Origin: Forficula auricularia
Taxonomy: Eukaryota; Arthropoda; Insecta; Dermaptera; Forficulidae
Direction: 5' to 3'
Length of the DNA stretch: 64,000 bases
Assembly (NCBI GenBank): GCA_024734495.1
Contig: JALMQS010000128.1
Coordinates: 24,959,860 to 25,023,859, forward strand
Shown here piece by piece: positions 23,389 to 34,700 of this stretch (its first letter is position 1; every line of letters starts with the position of its first letter). The notes beneath the pieces are model-generated. The model was not told the origin of the DNA. It was given only the letters and a program-made list of their open reading frames with translations, and made no database searches. The position numbers and the translations under genes are program-made.

Positions 23389-24224
23389 TATCAGTGGCGG
23401 TTGGCGACTTTTCAACCAGGGGATGCTGTCCAAAAAAGTACCCTTCATTTTTTGAAATTTTATTTTAATTTTCGCTTTTTTTTGCAAATTTCATCGAATA
23501 AGGTATCATTTTCGTTATTTTTCAAATTTAGCATTAGATTTAAAAAAAAAAATATATTTTGGGACCTTCGCCCCAAACGAATACTGCTTTGTGTGAGTAA
23601 GGGTATGAGTCAGAAATTAAATCTTGTGACTTAAACTCCACAGTTCATGAGATGTAAATCGATCATGTTCCACAATGAATCAGCCTATCCTATAAGAAAA
23701 TCTTAAATATCTCCTAATTCTATTCCTATAAGCAAGCTAAAGATATATAAGCTAGTCCAGCGGTTCTTGAACTTTTATTAGTCGCGGCTCGCTTAAAATC
23801 CGAAAGTATATTCGCGGCCCCCTTAAAATCCTAAAATATTTTAAGCACCCCCTATTTTTATTTTTCTCTTTTTAGTTATGTTAATTATAGCGACTTATGA
23901 TAATACCTTGCATGCATCTCGTAAAAGAAAGATTCGGGCTAAGGAATCAGAAATTGATAATAATAGAGAAATTATCCCGAAACGTTAGCGGGTTTTAAAT
24001 GAACGTTTTAAGTTTTTTTTTTAATAAAAGATTTTATTTTTATAATTTCGATTATTTGCTCATAAGAATTGGGGATTTCCGTTATTTTGTCATTGATCAT
24101 ATCATCAGAACTTGACCAAATTAATATGGGACCGAGAAAAAAAAATCCGTTGAATTGATAACCTCTACCTTTTGTCGAAGTCGGTTAAAAATGACAAATT
24201 TGCATGGAAGTTAACTATTTGAGC
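23389..24224. other. repeat fragments
   Basis: Unpaired hAT-type half ends start at 23392 (CAGTGGCGGTTGGCGAC) and about 23757 (CCAGCGGTTCTTGAAC). The open frame at 23401-23634 runs from the first of these and is not a gene. 23980-24220 resembles the region preceding Penelope-like 3' ends. Confidence 0.4.
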
Positions 24225-24310
24225 CCTGAAAAATTCAACAAAGTTGACGAAACGTTGGCAATAAAATATAAATTATCTGCATAAAAAATATAGTCCTTAT
24301 TTCCCAAAAA
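24225..24310 (+). ncRNA. Penelope-like 3' end with hammerhead-like motif
   Basis: CTGAAAA, stem TCAAC/GTTGA around AAA, then GACGAAACGTTGGCAATAAA. This is the second copy of the family at 21262. The first core box is mutated (CTGAAAA instead of CTGATGA), so self-cleavage is doubtful. Confidence 0.45.
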
Positions 24311-24314
24311 CAAC

Positions 24315-24660
24315 TTTAATAGTTAAATAAATAGTTCATTCGTTTTTCTTCTTTTGAGTCGACGAACATTTTCATCAACGTTGAGCATTTGTATTATCTC
24401 TTGATTGTGCAGATGTTGATGGTGTCTAACGGCATATTTTTCGATTTCTTCTGTGACTGAATCAAAGTGTAGGTCTCGATACAGGTCACGATTCCTTGTA
24501 CCAACGGGCATTCAGAATACTTTTTAAGACTTTCTTTTGAAATTTTTGTATAATTTCTATATTGGACTTTTATGTTCAACCCCATAATTGAACCCAGTAT
24601 ATCCAGACGGGTTTCAAAATTTGCCTATAGATTAAAATTTTATTTCACACAGACAGCTCT
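24315..24660 (-). pseudogene. Jockey-type LINE, C-terminal ORF2 remnant
   Basis: On the minus strand, pieces in different frames read NIEIIQKFQKKVLK, then NRDLYRDLHFDSVTEEIEKY, then NVDENVRRLKRRKTNELFI and a stop near 24323. This block (apical W/Y region, RDL, VTEEIxxYA, LHxH, RRLKRxKPxEL) is the standard C-terminus of insect Jockey-like reverse-transcriptase ORFs. It carries frameshifts and is a dead copy. A further RT piece of the same orientation is at 25990-25690. Confidence 0.65.
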
Positions 24661-24879
24661 GAATTGCGTCCAAGTAGCCAGTAAAGTTTTTGAAATTTGA
24701 TGTTAAGTTCTTGCTTCTTGTTTTTTACTTTCACGTTTATATTCATAGAATATAATGGGGAAGTATTGCGATGGCCTGTCTGGGTGTATCTTAGAGATGA
24801 AAAATATTAATTTCATTTTGTAACTTCTAGGTGGAAGGAATAGATGCCCTTAATAGTTGGAAATTGGGTTTAGGACATA

Positions 24880-25610
24880 AAACCGGAAATTGAGGTCCCC
24901 AGAGGCCAAAAAGAGGCCAAAAATCCATTGGTCAGTGCGTATGTACGTACGCCCCCCCCCCCCTGCGTTTCGCAACCATAAGTCTCAGAGCTACGAAATT
25001 CGAAACTTAAGCTCGATATAGGCTAGAAAGAGTACAGCAAGCTTTTGGATGAAATTGCAATACCGGAAACGGACATTTACATGAAAGATTTTTCGTTTTT
25101 TTTTATTTTCTCAAAAACGGCTCAAACGATTTTTTAAAAATTAGTGTATTTATCAAGTGTCATGAGTTAATAGTTGAGTCAAATTTTTAATCCGATTGAA
25201 TTAAAGGAAGGGGTTGTAAATTAGAAGTGTCGTAAAATAAATATTTTATTCGTTCATATTTCGTCTTCGGAAAGTCACAGAGCCTTGAAATTTAAAACTT
25301 AAGCTATCTAGAGGCTACAAGAAGTATAACATGATTTTGGCTAAAATAGAAAAATCAGAAGTTGATGTTTACGTACGTAAAATGTCAAGGCTCTGCGACT
25401 TTCCGAAGACGAGATATGAACGATAAAAATATTTATTTTACGACACTCCTAATTTACAACCCCTTCCTTTAATTCAATCGGATTAAAAATTTGACACAAC
25501 TAATAACTCATGACACTTGATAAATACATTAATTTTTAAAAAATCGTTTGAGTCGTTTTTGAGAAAATTAAAAAAAAAACGAAATAAAGGAAGGGGTGAA
25601 AATTAGTAGT
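24880..25610. repeat. interspersed repeat (TCATGAGTTATTAGTCG family), inverted pair
   Basis: The plus-oriented part at 24940-25390 matches 6400-6740 and 11215-11400. From about 25385 the sequence turns back as its complement to 25590, giving a foldback. A run of C lies at 24950-24962. Confidence 0.5.
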
Positions 25611-25689
25611 GTCGAGATGATTTCAAAGAAAATGTGAAAGTCGTGTGATGAACACACCAGTTGATTTCATCTTGCCACTAGTTTTGCAT

Positions 25690-25990
25690 CTAGGGTCATG
25701 CCTAGATACTTAGCTGTATTGGCGTAAAGTATTCTTTGGTGATTAATTTGAATGGGAATAGGAACTATTTTTTTATAAATAAAAATAATATAGGTTGACT
25801 TGGGTTCATTGAGCTTTATTCACCAAAGTTTGGTCCATTCGTTGATTTTGTTTATAGCTCTTTATAAATTAGATGTAGCTTCATTAACATGCAAGGATCG
25901 ACTGCAAGGAGTGCTGTATCATCAGCAAATATATTAATAGCTATAACAGCATTCTCATCGAGAAGAATGTCATTTGTAAATAGCAAGGGG
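25690..25990 (-). pseudogene. Jockey-type LINE, reverse-transcriptase palm remnant
   Basis: Minus-strand reading gives LLFTNDILLDENAVIAI, FADDTALLAVD, then in a shifted frame INHQRILYANTAKYLGMTLD. FADD is the catalytic YxDD-type box, and the KYLGMTLD block follows it as in Jockey-clade RTs. Several stops and shifts are present. The distance and orientation relative to 24660-24315 suggest one element split by other repeats. Confidence 0.65.
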
Positions 25991-26074
25991 CAATTGAGCT
26001 CAAATATAGTTACGTTAAAATATAGTAGAGTTATAGTATAGATACGTTAAAATTCCAGACTGAAACTTCAATTT

Positions 26075-26875
26075 TTACTTTACCATACAGGGTATGGTCA
26101 AGTATTGTAATCGTGCATGAAAAAAGTGTTTTTTTCCCTTCTTTTTTTCGAAATATCTCAAAATCGGCTGAAACTATTTCGATTAAAAAAATTGAGCTAA
26201 ACCATGGTATTTCGTTCTACAAAAAAGCCCTAATAAGTTAACATCGAAAAAATTATATTTTTCGAGATAATAATTTTTTTGTCAAAATGTCTGTGCGTTA
26301 CCAAATTTTGTGGACGAGCTAGGTCAAAAACTAGTATGAATATCGAAACCAAATTTCACACGTAGTTTTGGTCCATTGAGATTAAGAGCTGATTAGATTT
26401 TGGTAGATATCGACCCAAAATTATGGGGTGGAGGGGGGTTAAAAATTAAAAATCTAGGCCATTTGACCAAACTCAACCAAATTTTGTATACATAATCAGT
26501 GGGACCCCAGAAGTCTAAAAATAGAAAAACTAACCGCCCAAAATGGGGGGGGGGGTGCTGGATCAAAAAATTAATATCTAGACCATTTGACCAAACTCAA
26601 CCAAATTTTGTATACATAATCAGTGGGACCCCAGAAGACTAAAAATGGAAAAACTAATCGCCCAAAATGGGGAGGGGGGGGGAATTAAAAATCTAGGCCG
26701 TTTGAGCAAACTCAACCAAATTTTGTATACATAATCAGTGGGATCCCAGAAGTCTAAAAATGCAAAAACTAACCCCCCCCCTACATGATTATAAATAATT
26801 TTATTAAATATTAAATATAAATGAAGGGCCAGGTTGTATGGTAAAGTCAAGTGGATGGCCACATCAGAACACGTC
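26075..26875 (-). repeat. dispersed element with poly-C tandem units, copy 3
   Basis: Reverse-orientation copy of the family at 3058 and 16183: starts with ACTTTACCATACAGGGTATG, passes the GTCTGTGCGTTACCAAATTT block and three G-run units, and ends AGGTTGTATGGTAAAGTC then GGCCACATCAGAACACGTCA. The 80-codon minus frame at 26862-26620 is formed by the tandem units and is not a gene. Confidence 0.65.
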
Positions 26876-28130
26876 AGCTTATTTCTATTTGTATAGATGT
26901 AAAAATGTTAAGATATTATAAATTTTGTAAAAAGAACTGTTTAAAAGGTATTAGGAAATTGAAAGAGACCAAGCCAATTAGATCGCAGAAGAAAAGCAAC
27001 ATAAAGCGGGTTAGATTTTAGTTGGTTTACCATCTAAGAATTGGAAGTGTTCTAGTCTTATAACTAAAAGTTTTTCGCCGAACGAATGAAAAAAAAGCAG
27101 AGTTGTTGAATTTATAAGTATAAATCATAGAAGGATCCACTCTCTACTTGAATTAAATAAATATAAATAATAAGCTTCTTTTTGTTTAATTTAGTATTCG
27201 AGAACTTAAGTAAATTTGTGGATTTAATGTCTATGTATGAATTTGTCATCTTTAAGAACGAATGAAAAAATGAGAGGTAGGTATATTGAAAATCTCCAAA
27301 AACTAATAAGATATTTATGACTGATAATATTCTACCAGTAGAGACCGAAGCTGTATAGTGAATTAAAAATAATAAATAATAGTAATTTACAAAAATATAA
27401 TTTTATTTTTTACAAGATGATCAGTCGAAGGGGCGGGTGGACCTGGCGGGTAGCGTCTCATCATGTCACTTAAAGTCTGATTACCATCCTTCTACACCTT
27501 CTTACCAGCCCCCCCCCCCCCCCAACCAAAACTTTGCCCCATAGAAGGATCTTCAAGATTTTCAATTTTTCTAGAATGTAGGAGATTATCAACTTTATGA
27601 ACAACTTTATCAACAGTAAAACCTTGTAAAATGAAAATGGAAAAAATTATATTTCAAGAGATATTAATTATTTTGTCTGTTATCATTTAGTGGGTGGATG
27701 AGTGGGTGTGTTACCAAATTATTTATGCTCGAGCTGAAAAACCAACAAAGGTAACAAAACGAAATTTTATTTTTATAGATTTTATTTTGAGATTAAGAGC
27801 TGATTAGATTTTAGTTGAAATCGGACCAAAAATTAGAGGGAGGAGTTGTTAAATATTTGAACACTATATTTATTTAGTTAGTTCTATTTATTTATTTATT
27901 TACATTGTTTATTTATATTTTATACAAGAATAGAAACTTGGGTCCTAGTTAGTGTTGTACAACACGATTTTTTTTAATCTATTTTTTTTTCATAGGTACC
28001 TATATATAATTGGCTTCAGGAGCTATATGTCCATTTAGTAATTTTAATACAACAATTAAATGCCAAAAAACAATTTATTTAAACAAAATAAAAGTAGAAA
28101 TTATATAAAATTAAAAAAGCAAGGTATAAA
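26876..28130. other. AT-rich DNA, no gene recognised
   Basis: 27420-27530 is a GC-richer patch with a C run. 27640-27840 distantly resembles the TTTGGTAACGCACAG part of the poly-C family. No coding support. Confidence 0.35.
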
Positions 28131-29596
28131 ATACAGTGGAATCTCGGTTCTCGACCCCCTCCTGTTCACGGCCAAATCGTTTTAAGACCAGCTTTGGCAA
28201 AAAAGAAAAAGAAAGGATATCTACTTGATTTTTGCTTAATACAATTCTACATACAAATGTCTAAAAATAAATTTCAGGATTTTTTTTTAAATTCACCCCT
28301 AACAACAGAAAATGATTGAGGGTGCTAAAATAAAAATTCTAAGAGCGAAATTAATTAATTGGAAACATATGTTGTTGTTTTTTTTCTTAAAAAATTTTCG
28401 TAATTCAAAAAAACATTTTATAAAACATTTTTGGTTATTTTTCTCAATGACTTTTGAGAAGTATTATGGCTATGATTCTCCACATCATTTTAACCGACTT
28501 ATCATTTCGACATATACTATAAATATATCTTATCTCCCGAAACGTGTGAATTATTAATAATCGTTTTATGATTGTTTTTATAAACAACTGTATTCATTTA
28601 TTATAACAAATAATCAAGAATTTATTTCAAAATATATATTATACCTATAAGCGGGTCTCAATTTTGGTAAACAATATTTTGAGAGCTTTTTTAATTGAAT
28701 TAATCATTACCAGGCGGTTGAATTTAAATTAATGGTGTTTGAATCAAAACAAAACAAGTGGTTGATTAAATAAACAATAATTAAAAACAAAAAAATACCG
28801 AGGTCTTCTAAGTACTATAAGTATATATATATATATATATATATGTATATAGAGTATATATTATTATTATAAATAGTTCCTGAGTGACCTCGGTAATCAT
28901 TTTATTTTTTGCTTTTTTAATTATATATATATATATATAAATAACAAGCGTCCAGGATAATAAAGCAATCAAAAGAAAATAAATTTAATAAACTGGTCAA
29001 AATTAAGAGATAGCTAAATTAAAAATAATTATTTTTATTGCAATGCCACCAGACCATGCATGTGTACAAAATTTCAGATCAGTATCTAGCCGGGAAATTT
29101 CGATTACAAGATTTGACCCATTGAAACAAACATAAATACGAAGAGTGTGAGTTAAAAAAGTTTTATATAATAAACATTTTTTTTGCAATGTAATATCAAG
29201 TCACACTTTTGGATTAATTCTTATATTTTTATGTGTCCTAGCCTTGTTGCGTGTATTCATTCTATCATCAGCTGGGGGTAGGCTTTAAGGGAATAGAAGC
29301 TTACGATTACACTTCTATAGCATAGTTATAGAAAATCGCGAGTACTTGCATAAACTGGTCAATCAATTATAATTTATAAATTATAAAAATAACTACTGAT
29401 AAAAACCACAGTCTCAGCAGAGGCTATATGAACGACCGATTATCTAGGCATTTGTTTTTTTCATTTGAGATTAAATTCCAATTGGATTGCAAAGCATGAT
29501 GATAGTGATTACTTTTAAACTTGAATTCCACCCGTCGAACCATTCTCATTGCTAGAGTGTACGATTCATCGGAGTAAACAAGAAAGTACGATTTCT
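28131..29596. other. repeat-rich intron or intergenic DNA
   Basis: 28133-28160 (CAGTGGAATCTCGGTTCTCG after TA) looks like a single pogo-type end. 28796-28895 is a hairpin (CGAGGTCTTCTAAG against CTGAGTGACCTCGG) enclosing a TA microsatellite. 29040-29180 resembles a common insect repeat and accounts for the frame at 29188-29003. No supported exon. If the ABCG exon at 29605 is real, this is its first coding intron. Confidence 0.4.
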
Positions 29597-29604
29597 CTAT
29601 TTAC

Positions 29605-29812
29605 CTTTTCTGTATCCAAGTGAGACATTGTAATGAAGATTCTCAAACTTCATATCCACCGGCTCCTTTTGAGGGAGCCGTGAAAATTTTTGCGAGCTGG
29701 AAGCATTTAGGATGGGGATTTCTTGTATGTCAGCTATGCTAGGTGTCCGAGATGCTCGTCGGTGGATCACCGGGGCCGGCGGGTCTGTTCCGTCTTGATC
29801 CATGTCACCCAT
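29605..29812 (-). CDS. ABC transporter G family (ABCG1/4-like), first coding exon
   Basis: Sixty-nine codons from ATG at 29812 (context AGTAAAATGG) to a splice donor at 29604 (GAAAAG|GTAAAT, intron phase 1). The acidic/serine N-terminus (MGDMDQDGTDPP..) leads to LPQKEPVDMKFENLHYNVSL and GYRKG. That is the conserved opening of White/ABCG1-type half transporters, where P-V-D-(I/M)-x-F-x-(N/D)-L begins the nucleotide-binding domain and the Walker A motif follows in the next exon. ABCG half transporters sit in membranes and export sterols, lipids or pigment precursors; which subtype this is cannot be told from this exon. No Walker A, signature or membrane exon was found to the left, implying an intron longer than 29 kb, a misplaced copy or missed exons. 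An upstream in-frame GTG at 29869 is not a plausible start. Confidence 0.65.
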
Positions 29813-29857
29813 TTTACTAAGAGCGACCGTCGCTAACTGACTTATGAACGGAGGCCA

Positions 29858-29990
29858 GCCGTCCCCCACGCTGCGCCTTTAGCCGTCATCCATGCTGCCC
29901 CTTTAGCCGTCCCCTACGCTGCCCCTTAGACGTCCCCCACGCTGCCCCTTTAGCCGTACTCCACGCAGCCACTTCAGCTCGCCCTCAGGC
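29858..29990. repeat. GC-rich minisatellite upstream of the ABCG exon
   Basis: About five imperfect 22-25-bp units of the type GCTGCCCCTTTAGCCGTCCC. Together with the exon, this is one of the few GC-rich, CpG-containing stretches in the window. It lies 50-180 bp upstream of the ABCG start codon on the coding strand, so it is probably 5' untranslated or promoter-proximal. Confidence 0.65.
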
Positions 29991-30225
29991 TGCCTTACTA
30001 AACTACCTCCCCTTCCAGGTACACACTTTTTACAAAACAGAAAGTGCTCTTGGACTATTCAGAAGAGGTTGCCGGTTCATGCTCAGTCGGATGCTAAAAG
30101 TTAAAATGTTTATAGTAGGATACCCAAAAAATTTCACCCCTTCATATTTATATAGGTATACAAAATACTAATTATAATTCATAATACACAATATTAAGAA
30201 TCTTGGATAGAAATGTAGTCTTACC

Positions 30226-30275
30226 GTCTCAAAACCCGACCTCCACCCCAACCGGGATCACGTCTTATATAGCGC
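30226..30275 (-). promoter_or_regulatory. candidate promoter/5' splice region for the ABCG gene
   Basis: On the minus strand a GC-rich stretch contains CTATATAAGACG (TATA-like, about 30273-30262), and downstream GAGACG|GTAAGACT, a strong splice donor at about 30227. Both are oriented towards the ABCG start codon 410-460 bp away. Candidate acceptors before the ATG are CATAAGTCAG and GTCGCTCTTAG. The TATA-donor distance is short, so these two signals need not belong to the same transcript. Inference only. Confidence 0.25.
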
Positions 30276-30829
30276 AGGATCCCCCTCCAGGGTGCAGGCG
30301 AAAGTCAGCGGAGCCGCCCGAGTCCTGAAGGAGAGGCTGCTCGAGCTGGAGAGAAGAAAAAAACAGTACAAAAAATATATAATATAAAAAAAAAAATTAT
30401 CAGAGTGGTGCGGTCAAAGAAATTCCTCATATAAAATACAAAATTTGTCCTCTTTTCTGCCAGGCCGCAGGGCCGCCCCAGGGTGTTCGGTCTCCTAGGT
30501 GTATAAGCATGTGGCCACCCTGGATACACACACTTGAACACTTAATTTTCTCTCAAAAATAAAAGGTCATAAATAAAAATAACAAAAATTTATTGAATAC
30601 ATAATAGTAATAGAATAAGAGCTAACAACGCCCAGAATTTTTTTTTTAGAAAATGGCTGGTTTTTTGATATTTCTTTTCTTATTGAAGGGATGAAACATG
30701 TCTGACTGCTGGGAGCGGTTGCGTTTATCATTGCGCATCTCATTTGTACTAGTACAGATATCGAATTTTCAAGTTAATTTAGAATGAAAATTTTTTTTCA
30801 TAATTTTTGCTACATCCTTTTTTGGAAAT
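30276..30829. other. intergenic, partly GC-rich
   Basis: 30290-30350 and 30460-30530 are GC-rich patches (GGCCGCAGGGCCGCCCCAGG) without a recognisable product. Minus-strand frames across them lack family support. Confidence 0.35.
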
Positions 30830-31272
30830 AAACTGGAAAGTGACTGACGGTTTTGACGTTGATAAATAATCTTCAATATCTATCAAGAAATTATAGATAG
30901 CAGAAAGATGTTCTCTTAATAAATGAATTCTTTCTTCGACAGATGTAATAAATAGTTGTGTCTAACACAGAAAAATAGAAATTGATTTTCAATTTCAATT
31001 GAGATTCTAATTCTAACGTTACCCCAATTTGTTCATATTCAAACATGCATGTTTTTGTTTGTTTTTTTCGAATTGACTCAAATTTTGGAAATTCGATTTC
31101 GCAATCTAAATTTTTGGCAATTTCCTTGGCCGAGTTCAAAAATTTCTTAAATGTGCTGTCGGATCATTTTGTAATTAAGTATTTATGCAATTGCTCTAAC
31201 TGTTCTACACATTCTGGAATATTTGTAGTTGATTTTTGAAGAATTTTGCTAACAACATTACTTTTGATAAAA
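30830..31272 (-). pseudogene. hAT transposase fragment (ZMYM1-like), decayed
   Basis: Minus-strand reading from about 31270: PECVEQLEQLHKYLITK, stop, then FLNSAKEIAKNLDCEIEFPK, an R-K-K-Q-T-K block and LKLKINFYFSVLDTTIYYI. This order (AKE(I/L)A..L..E..F.., R(I/K)RKxK..FDYE, F(K/R)V.FF..ILD.A) is characteristic of the middle domain of hAT transposases annotated as zinc finger MYM-type 1-like. Stops and a frameshift near 30880 mark it as a relic. No termini were assigned. Confidence 0.6.
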
Positions 31273-31543
31273 TGTCGTACCAAATAAATACAGAAGAAAT
31301 AAATTTAAATGTTTTTTATTTATTATTCATTTTTATCTCTTACGATTAGACATACATAAACTGAAAAAATTTAACTTTAACACCCTTGAAAAAAATCTGA
31401 AATATATACAAAGATCCCCCCCCCCCCCTTCTATGGTCTGAATTTTTGATTTTCATAGAAAAATAAACTTTTAATTCCCAAGATATTTTTATCGATTCTA
31501 ATACCAGAGTATTTAGAGAAACCAAATACGGTATTTGTTATGA

Positions 31544-32987
31544 CAGTTGCGTAGCCAGAACTTAGTTCTAAGGAGGGACTACTAGTTAGTTTTTTAGTTT
31601 TTTGAACAAAATGTTTTTATTTCCAAATTAAAATTTACATATTTATTTTTTATTTTACAATTATATGAGTATCGAGCAATAAATACTTCCTGTCCATGTC
31701 CATACTTACAACAATGTTATTTTTTTTTATTTTAAACATTTTTTTAAATTTTAGTGAAAAATTTTTGAAAAAATCCACGACTTGGATACTAGTTAGTTAA
31801 AAGGGTATAATGAAATTCTTTGCTTTTATATATTAATATTATAGTCCCGTTAAATTAGGAAAAAAAAACATTAATCGGGCAAGATCTGAATTTCTGTATA
31901 CATGTTTATTACGGCTTCCCGTTGAACATACTAAAAGTCCCCGTCAAAATCTGTTGAGCTCGAGGCGCAATCTAGGAAAAAAGGTACACTTTTTCAATTT
32001 TTTGCCTATATCTCGGCAACTAAAACTGATACGAAAAAATTGTTCATACAAAAAATATAGTTTATTAAATTTACTATGAAAAAGCATTTGAGATTTCTTT
32101 TGTATCTCCAATACTTTAGCTGTAATCCAACGTTAAATAGAGAAGAACTTTCTGAAAGTGTGATAACGATGTCGATTTAAAGATCTCTCACTAGCAGGCG
32201 CATTATACATGGTATTTCTAAATTGATGCAAAATATTTTAAGGGGTGATTTTTCAGCAAAAATTAAGGGGGTCCTTCATATAATTTTTTGTTCAAAACCC
32301 CTTCCCTCCAAGTTACAGCCCTGTAAAGTTAGGGCTGGAGCCGTAGGGGCTAACAATGCTAGATTTGGCTGTAACTTGGAGGGGAAGGGATTTTGAACAA
32401 AAAATTATATGAAAGAACCCCTTAATTTTTGCTGAAAAATCACCCCTTAAAATATTTCGCATCAATTTAGAAACACCCTGTATAATGCGCCTGCTAGTGA
32501 GAGATCTTTACATCGACATCGTTATAACAGCTTCAGAAAATTATTCTCTATTTAACGTCGGATTACAGCTAAGGTATTAGAGATACAAAAAAATGTTAAT
32601 ATGCATTTTTTATAGGAAATTTAAAAAACTATATTTTTTATCTGAACAATTTTTGTGTATCAGTTTTAGTTGCCGAGATATATGCAAAAAACTGAAAAAG
32701 TGTACCTTTTTCAGATTGCGCTCGAGCGCAACAGATTTTGACGGGGACTTTTAGTATGTTCAATGGGAAGCCGTAATAAGCATGTATACCAAAATTCAGA
32801 TCTTTACTGATTAATGTTTTTATTTGTCGAAAATTGGTCTAATTTGACTGGACTATTAATCCATATCTTCCCAACACCAAAATGTATTTTTCATTTTTGC
32901 TGTTTACTTAACTTTAGATTTGACAGATAGATAGGGTCTGCATCTGGGGGGGGGTTCTGACCCCTACCCTCCTTGTATACGCCACTG
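31544..32987. mobile_element. hAT-like element carrying a nested foldback
   Basis: CAGTTGCGTAGCCAGAAC at the left and GTATACGCCACTG at the right are inverted hAT-type ends, with G/C-run subterminal sequence (GGAGGGACTAC; GGGGGGGGTTCTGACCCC). The flanks TGTTATGA and GTTTTGAT are only roughly similar, so the duplication is eroded or offset. The interior is nearly all the foldback at 31842-32855. Confidence 0.45.
31842..32855. mobile_element. foldback element, TAGTCC(C/A)GT(T/C)AAATTAG ends
   Basis: The two arms (31842-32330 and 32345-32855) are inverted copies down to their ends TAGTCCCGTTAAATTAGG and TCTAATTTGACTGGACTA. They contain TTTTAGTATGTTCAATGGGA and AAGATCTCTCACTAGCAGG. The centre is AGGGCTGGAGCCGTAGGGGC. 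A related, rearranged copy is at 56250-57000. No coding capacity. Confidence 0.65.
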
Positions 32988-33277
32988 GTTTTGATATGTA
33001 CTTTTACTAAAATTTCAGCCCTCTATCTTATCAGGAAGTGGGAAATCATTTCAGGTCAAACAAAATAAACGGTCAATCATATGAAACGAAAACCTTCTTT
33101 TATACATATCATACAAGATTTTCAAGAAGTTAGTGCCGAATGAAGGAATGTTATAGGTATATGTAAAAAAAAAATAGTAAATATTATTTAGCCATGATTA
33201 ATCGCGGCATGTAATAAGGGGTAGTTTTTTTTTTATAAAATTATAAAAAAATCGAAGTACGTTTGACAAAAGGATAA
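32988..33277. other. AT-rich spacer
   Basis: Nothing recognised between the hAT-like end and the mariner. Confidence 0.35.
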
Positions 33278-33279
33278 TA

Positions 33280-34221
33280 TTAGGTTGATGCATAATTATG
33301 GAACGTTTGTTTTGGCTCGTTTTCCTTTAGCCAAAAATGGCGTTTTGTTTATTTGTTTTATAAAAACAATCTTCTCTATTTATAGTTAATAAAAATGCGT
33401 GTCGAAAACCATATTCATATTCGTCATATTATGCTCTACCGCTACGAGAAAGGATGGAAGGCAGCACAGTCATTTCGCGATCTCAACGAACTTTTTGGCG
33501 AAGGAACAATTACTGATAGTGCAGTACGGAAGTGGTTTGCCCGTTTCAAATCAGGTGACACTAGTTTGGAGGATAAAGAAGGAAGAGGTCGGCCATCGGA
33601 TTTTGATGATCAGACTTCTGACAGCCGTGGAAGAGGATGAAAGCCTTAGAACACGAATGCTGGCTGTAGACTTCAATGTCGACCAATCAACGATCGTTCG
33701 ACGCCTCAAAAAGCTTGGCAAGGTATGGAAACTCAACATCAACAGCGACGTCTACCTCGCACAGCTTGACCGTCTTCACGGTGCAATCGAGGCGAAAAGG
33801 CCGCGCAAAAAGAACCACATCGTGTTCCATCACGATAACGCACGTCCACATGTTGAGCGCCGGGTCGTCGAATTCATCGCCAATAAGGACTGGGATCTAC
33901 TGCCACATCCGCCGTACTCACCGACCGAAGCACCGACGGACTATCACATCAACCGCTCTTTGAAAAATTGGCAAAAGACTAAGATCTACGACGATTTGGA
34001 TGACTTGGTGGCCGATGTCAAAGCGTGGATTGCCTTCAAGAATCGTGACTTCTTTGCCCTTGAAATCGACCGACTGCCAAGCAAATGGGAAGCAGTTATT
34101 GAAGTAGATGGTGAATACGTTCACGAATAATCATTTAAACATGTTTTTGTTAAATTTTATTATTGTTTTTGCTGAATAAAAATATTTTTAAAAAACGTTC
34201 CATAATTATGCATCAACCTAA
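33280..34221 (+). mobile_element. mariner transposon, internally deleted, with intact TIRs
   Basis: Inverted ends TTAGGTTGATGCATAATTAT (left) and its complement ATAATTATGCATCAACCTAA (right) are perfect over more than 25 bp and lie between TA dinucleotides (33278-33279, 34222-34223). At 942 bp it is about 350 bp shorter than a full mariner, because of a deletion in the transposase gene described separately. Perfect TIRs indicate a young insertion that could still be moved by a transposase supplied in trans. Confidence 0.85.
33395..34129 (+). pseudogene. mariner transposase, frameshifted and deleted
   Basis: From ATG at 33395 the N-terminal HTH region is intact (HIRHIMLYRYEKGWKAAQSF, KWFARFKSGDTSLEDK, GRGRPSDFDD). 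A frameshift at about 33610 moves reading to the frame of LLTAVEEDESLRTRMLAVDF, DQSTIVRRLKKLGKVWKL. The protein then jumps to INSDVYLAQLDRL, so about 100 residues holding the first catalytic Asp are missing. HHDNARPH and, 34 residues on, APTDYH supply the second and third acids of the mariner D,D34D triad. The C-terminus ends EVDGEYVHE before a stop at 34127-34129. Dead as an enzyme. Confidence 0.85.
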
Positions 34222-34223
34222 TA

Positions 34224-34700
34224 CTTATTTTATTTCGAAAAACCACACCATACCACAGGACTTTCACATTAGTTTCTCCCTTATTTGAAATCATCATACC
34301 AATTTTCTTATTTCAAATTACGTTTCCTTGGGTTTCCCCCAAGCTGTTTTGAGAAACCCAGAAAAAAGACAAAAGAGGCTTGTACTAAATACTCCAGGTT
34401 CTAATATTATAATTTCAATCAAAAGCATAGGGCATTTCTTCTAATCATAGATTTCTCAATTTTCAGAGCTTAAAGCTCTGCGACTTAACATATTACGAAA
34501 TATGGGCGTTTAAAATAATGTTCATTTGCGACAAGACTAATTTCCTCACATCCCTTGATTACAATCGGAATTTGAAGAACTCAAGATGTTTGATAAATTT
34601 ACGGATTATAAAACAAAAAAAAATTACAGGCTTTATTGATTGTATGTCGGGTATCGTATATTAAAGTCGGGGAATTATAATACTTTTTAGGAACCAGCTG
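34224..34700. other. AT-rich spacer
   Basis: 34475-34620 shows weak similarity to the CTTACCGAAGACGAGATATG repeat family. No gene seen. Confidence 0.3.

Noticed and set aside
26620..26862. 80-codon minus-strand frame
   Set aside because: Runs through poly-C tandem units shared with three other copies of a non-coding repeat.
29813..29869. Extension of the ABCG exon upstream to 29869
   Set aside because: It would start at GTG inside the minisatellite; the first ATG in good context is at 29812.
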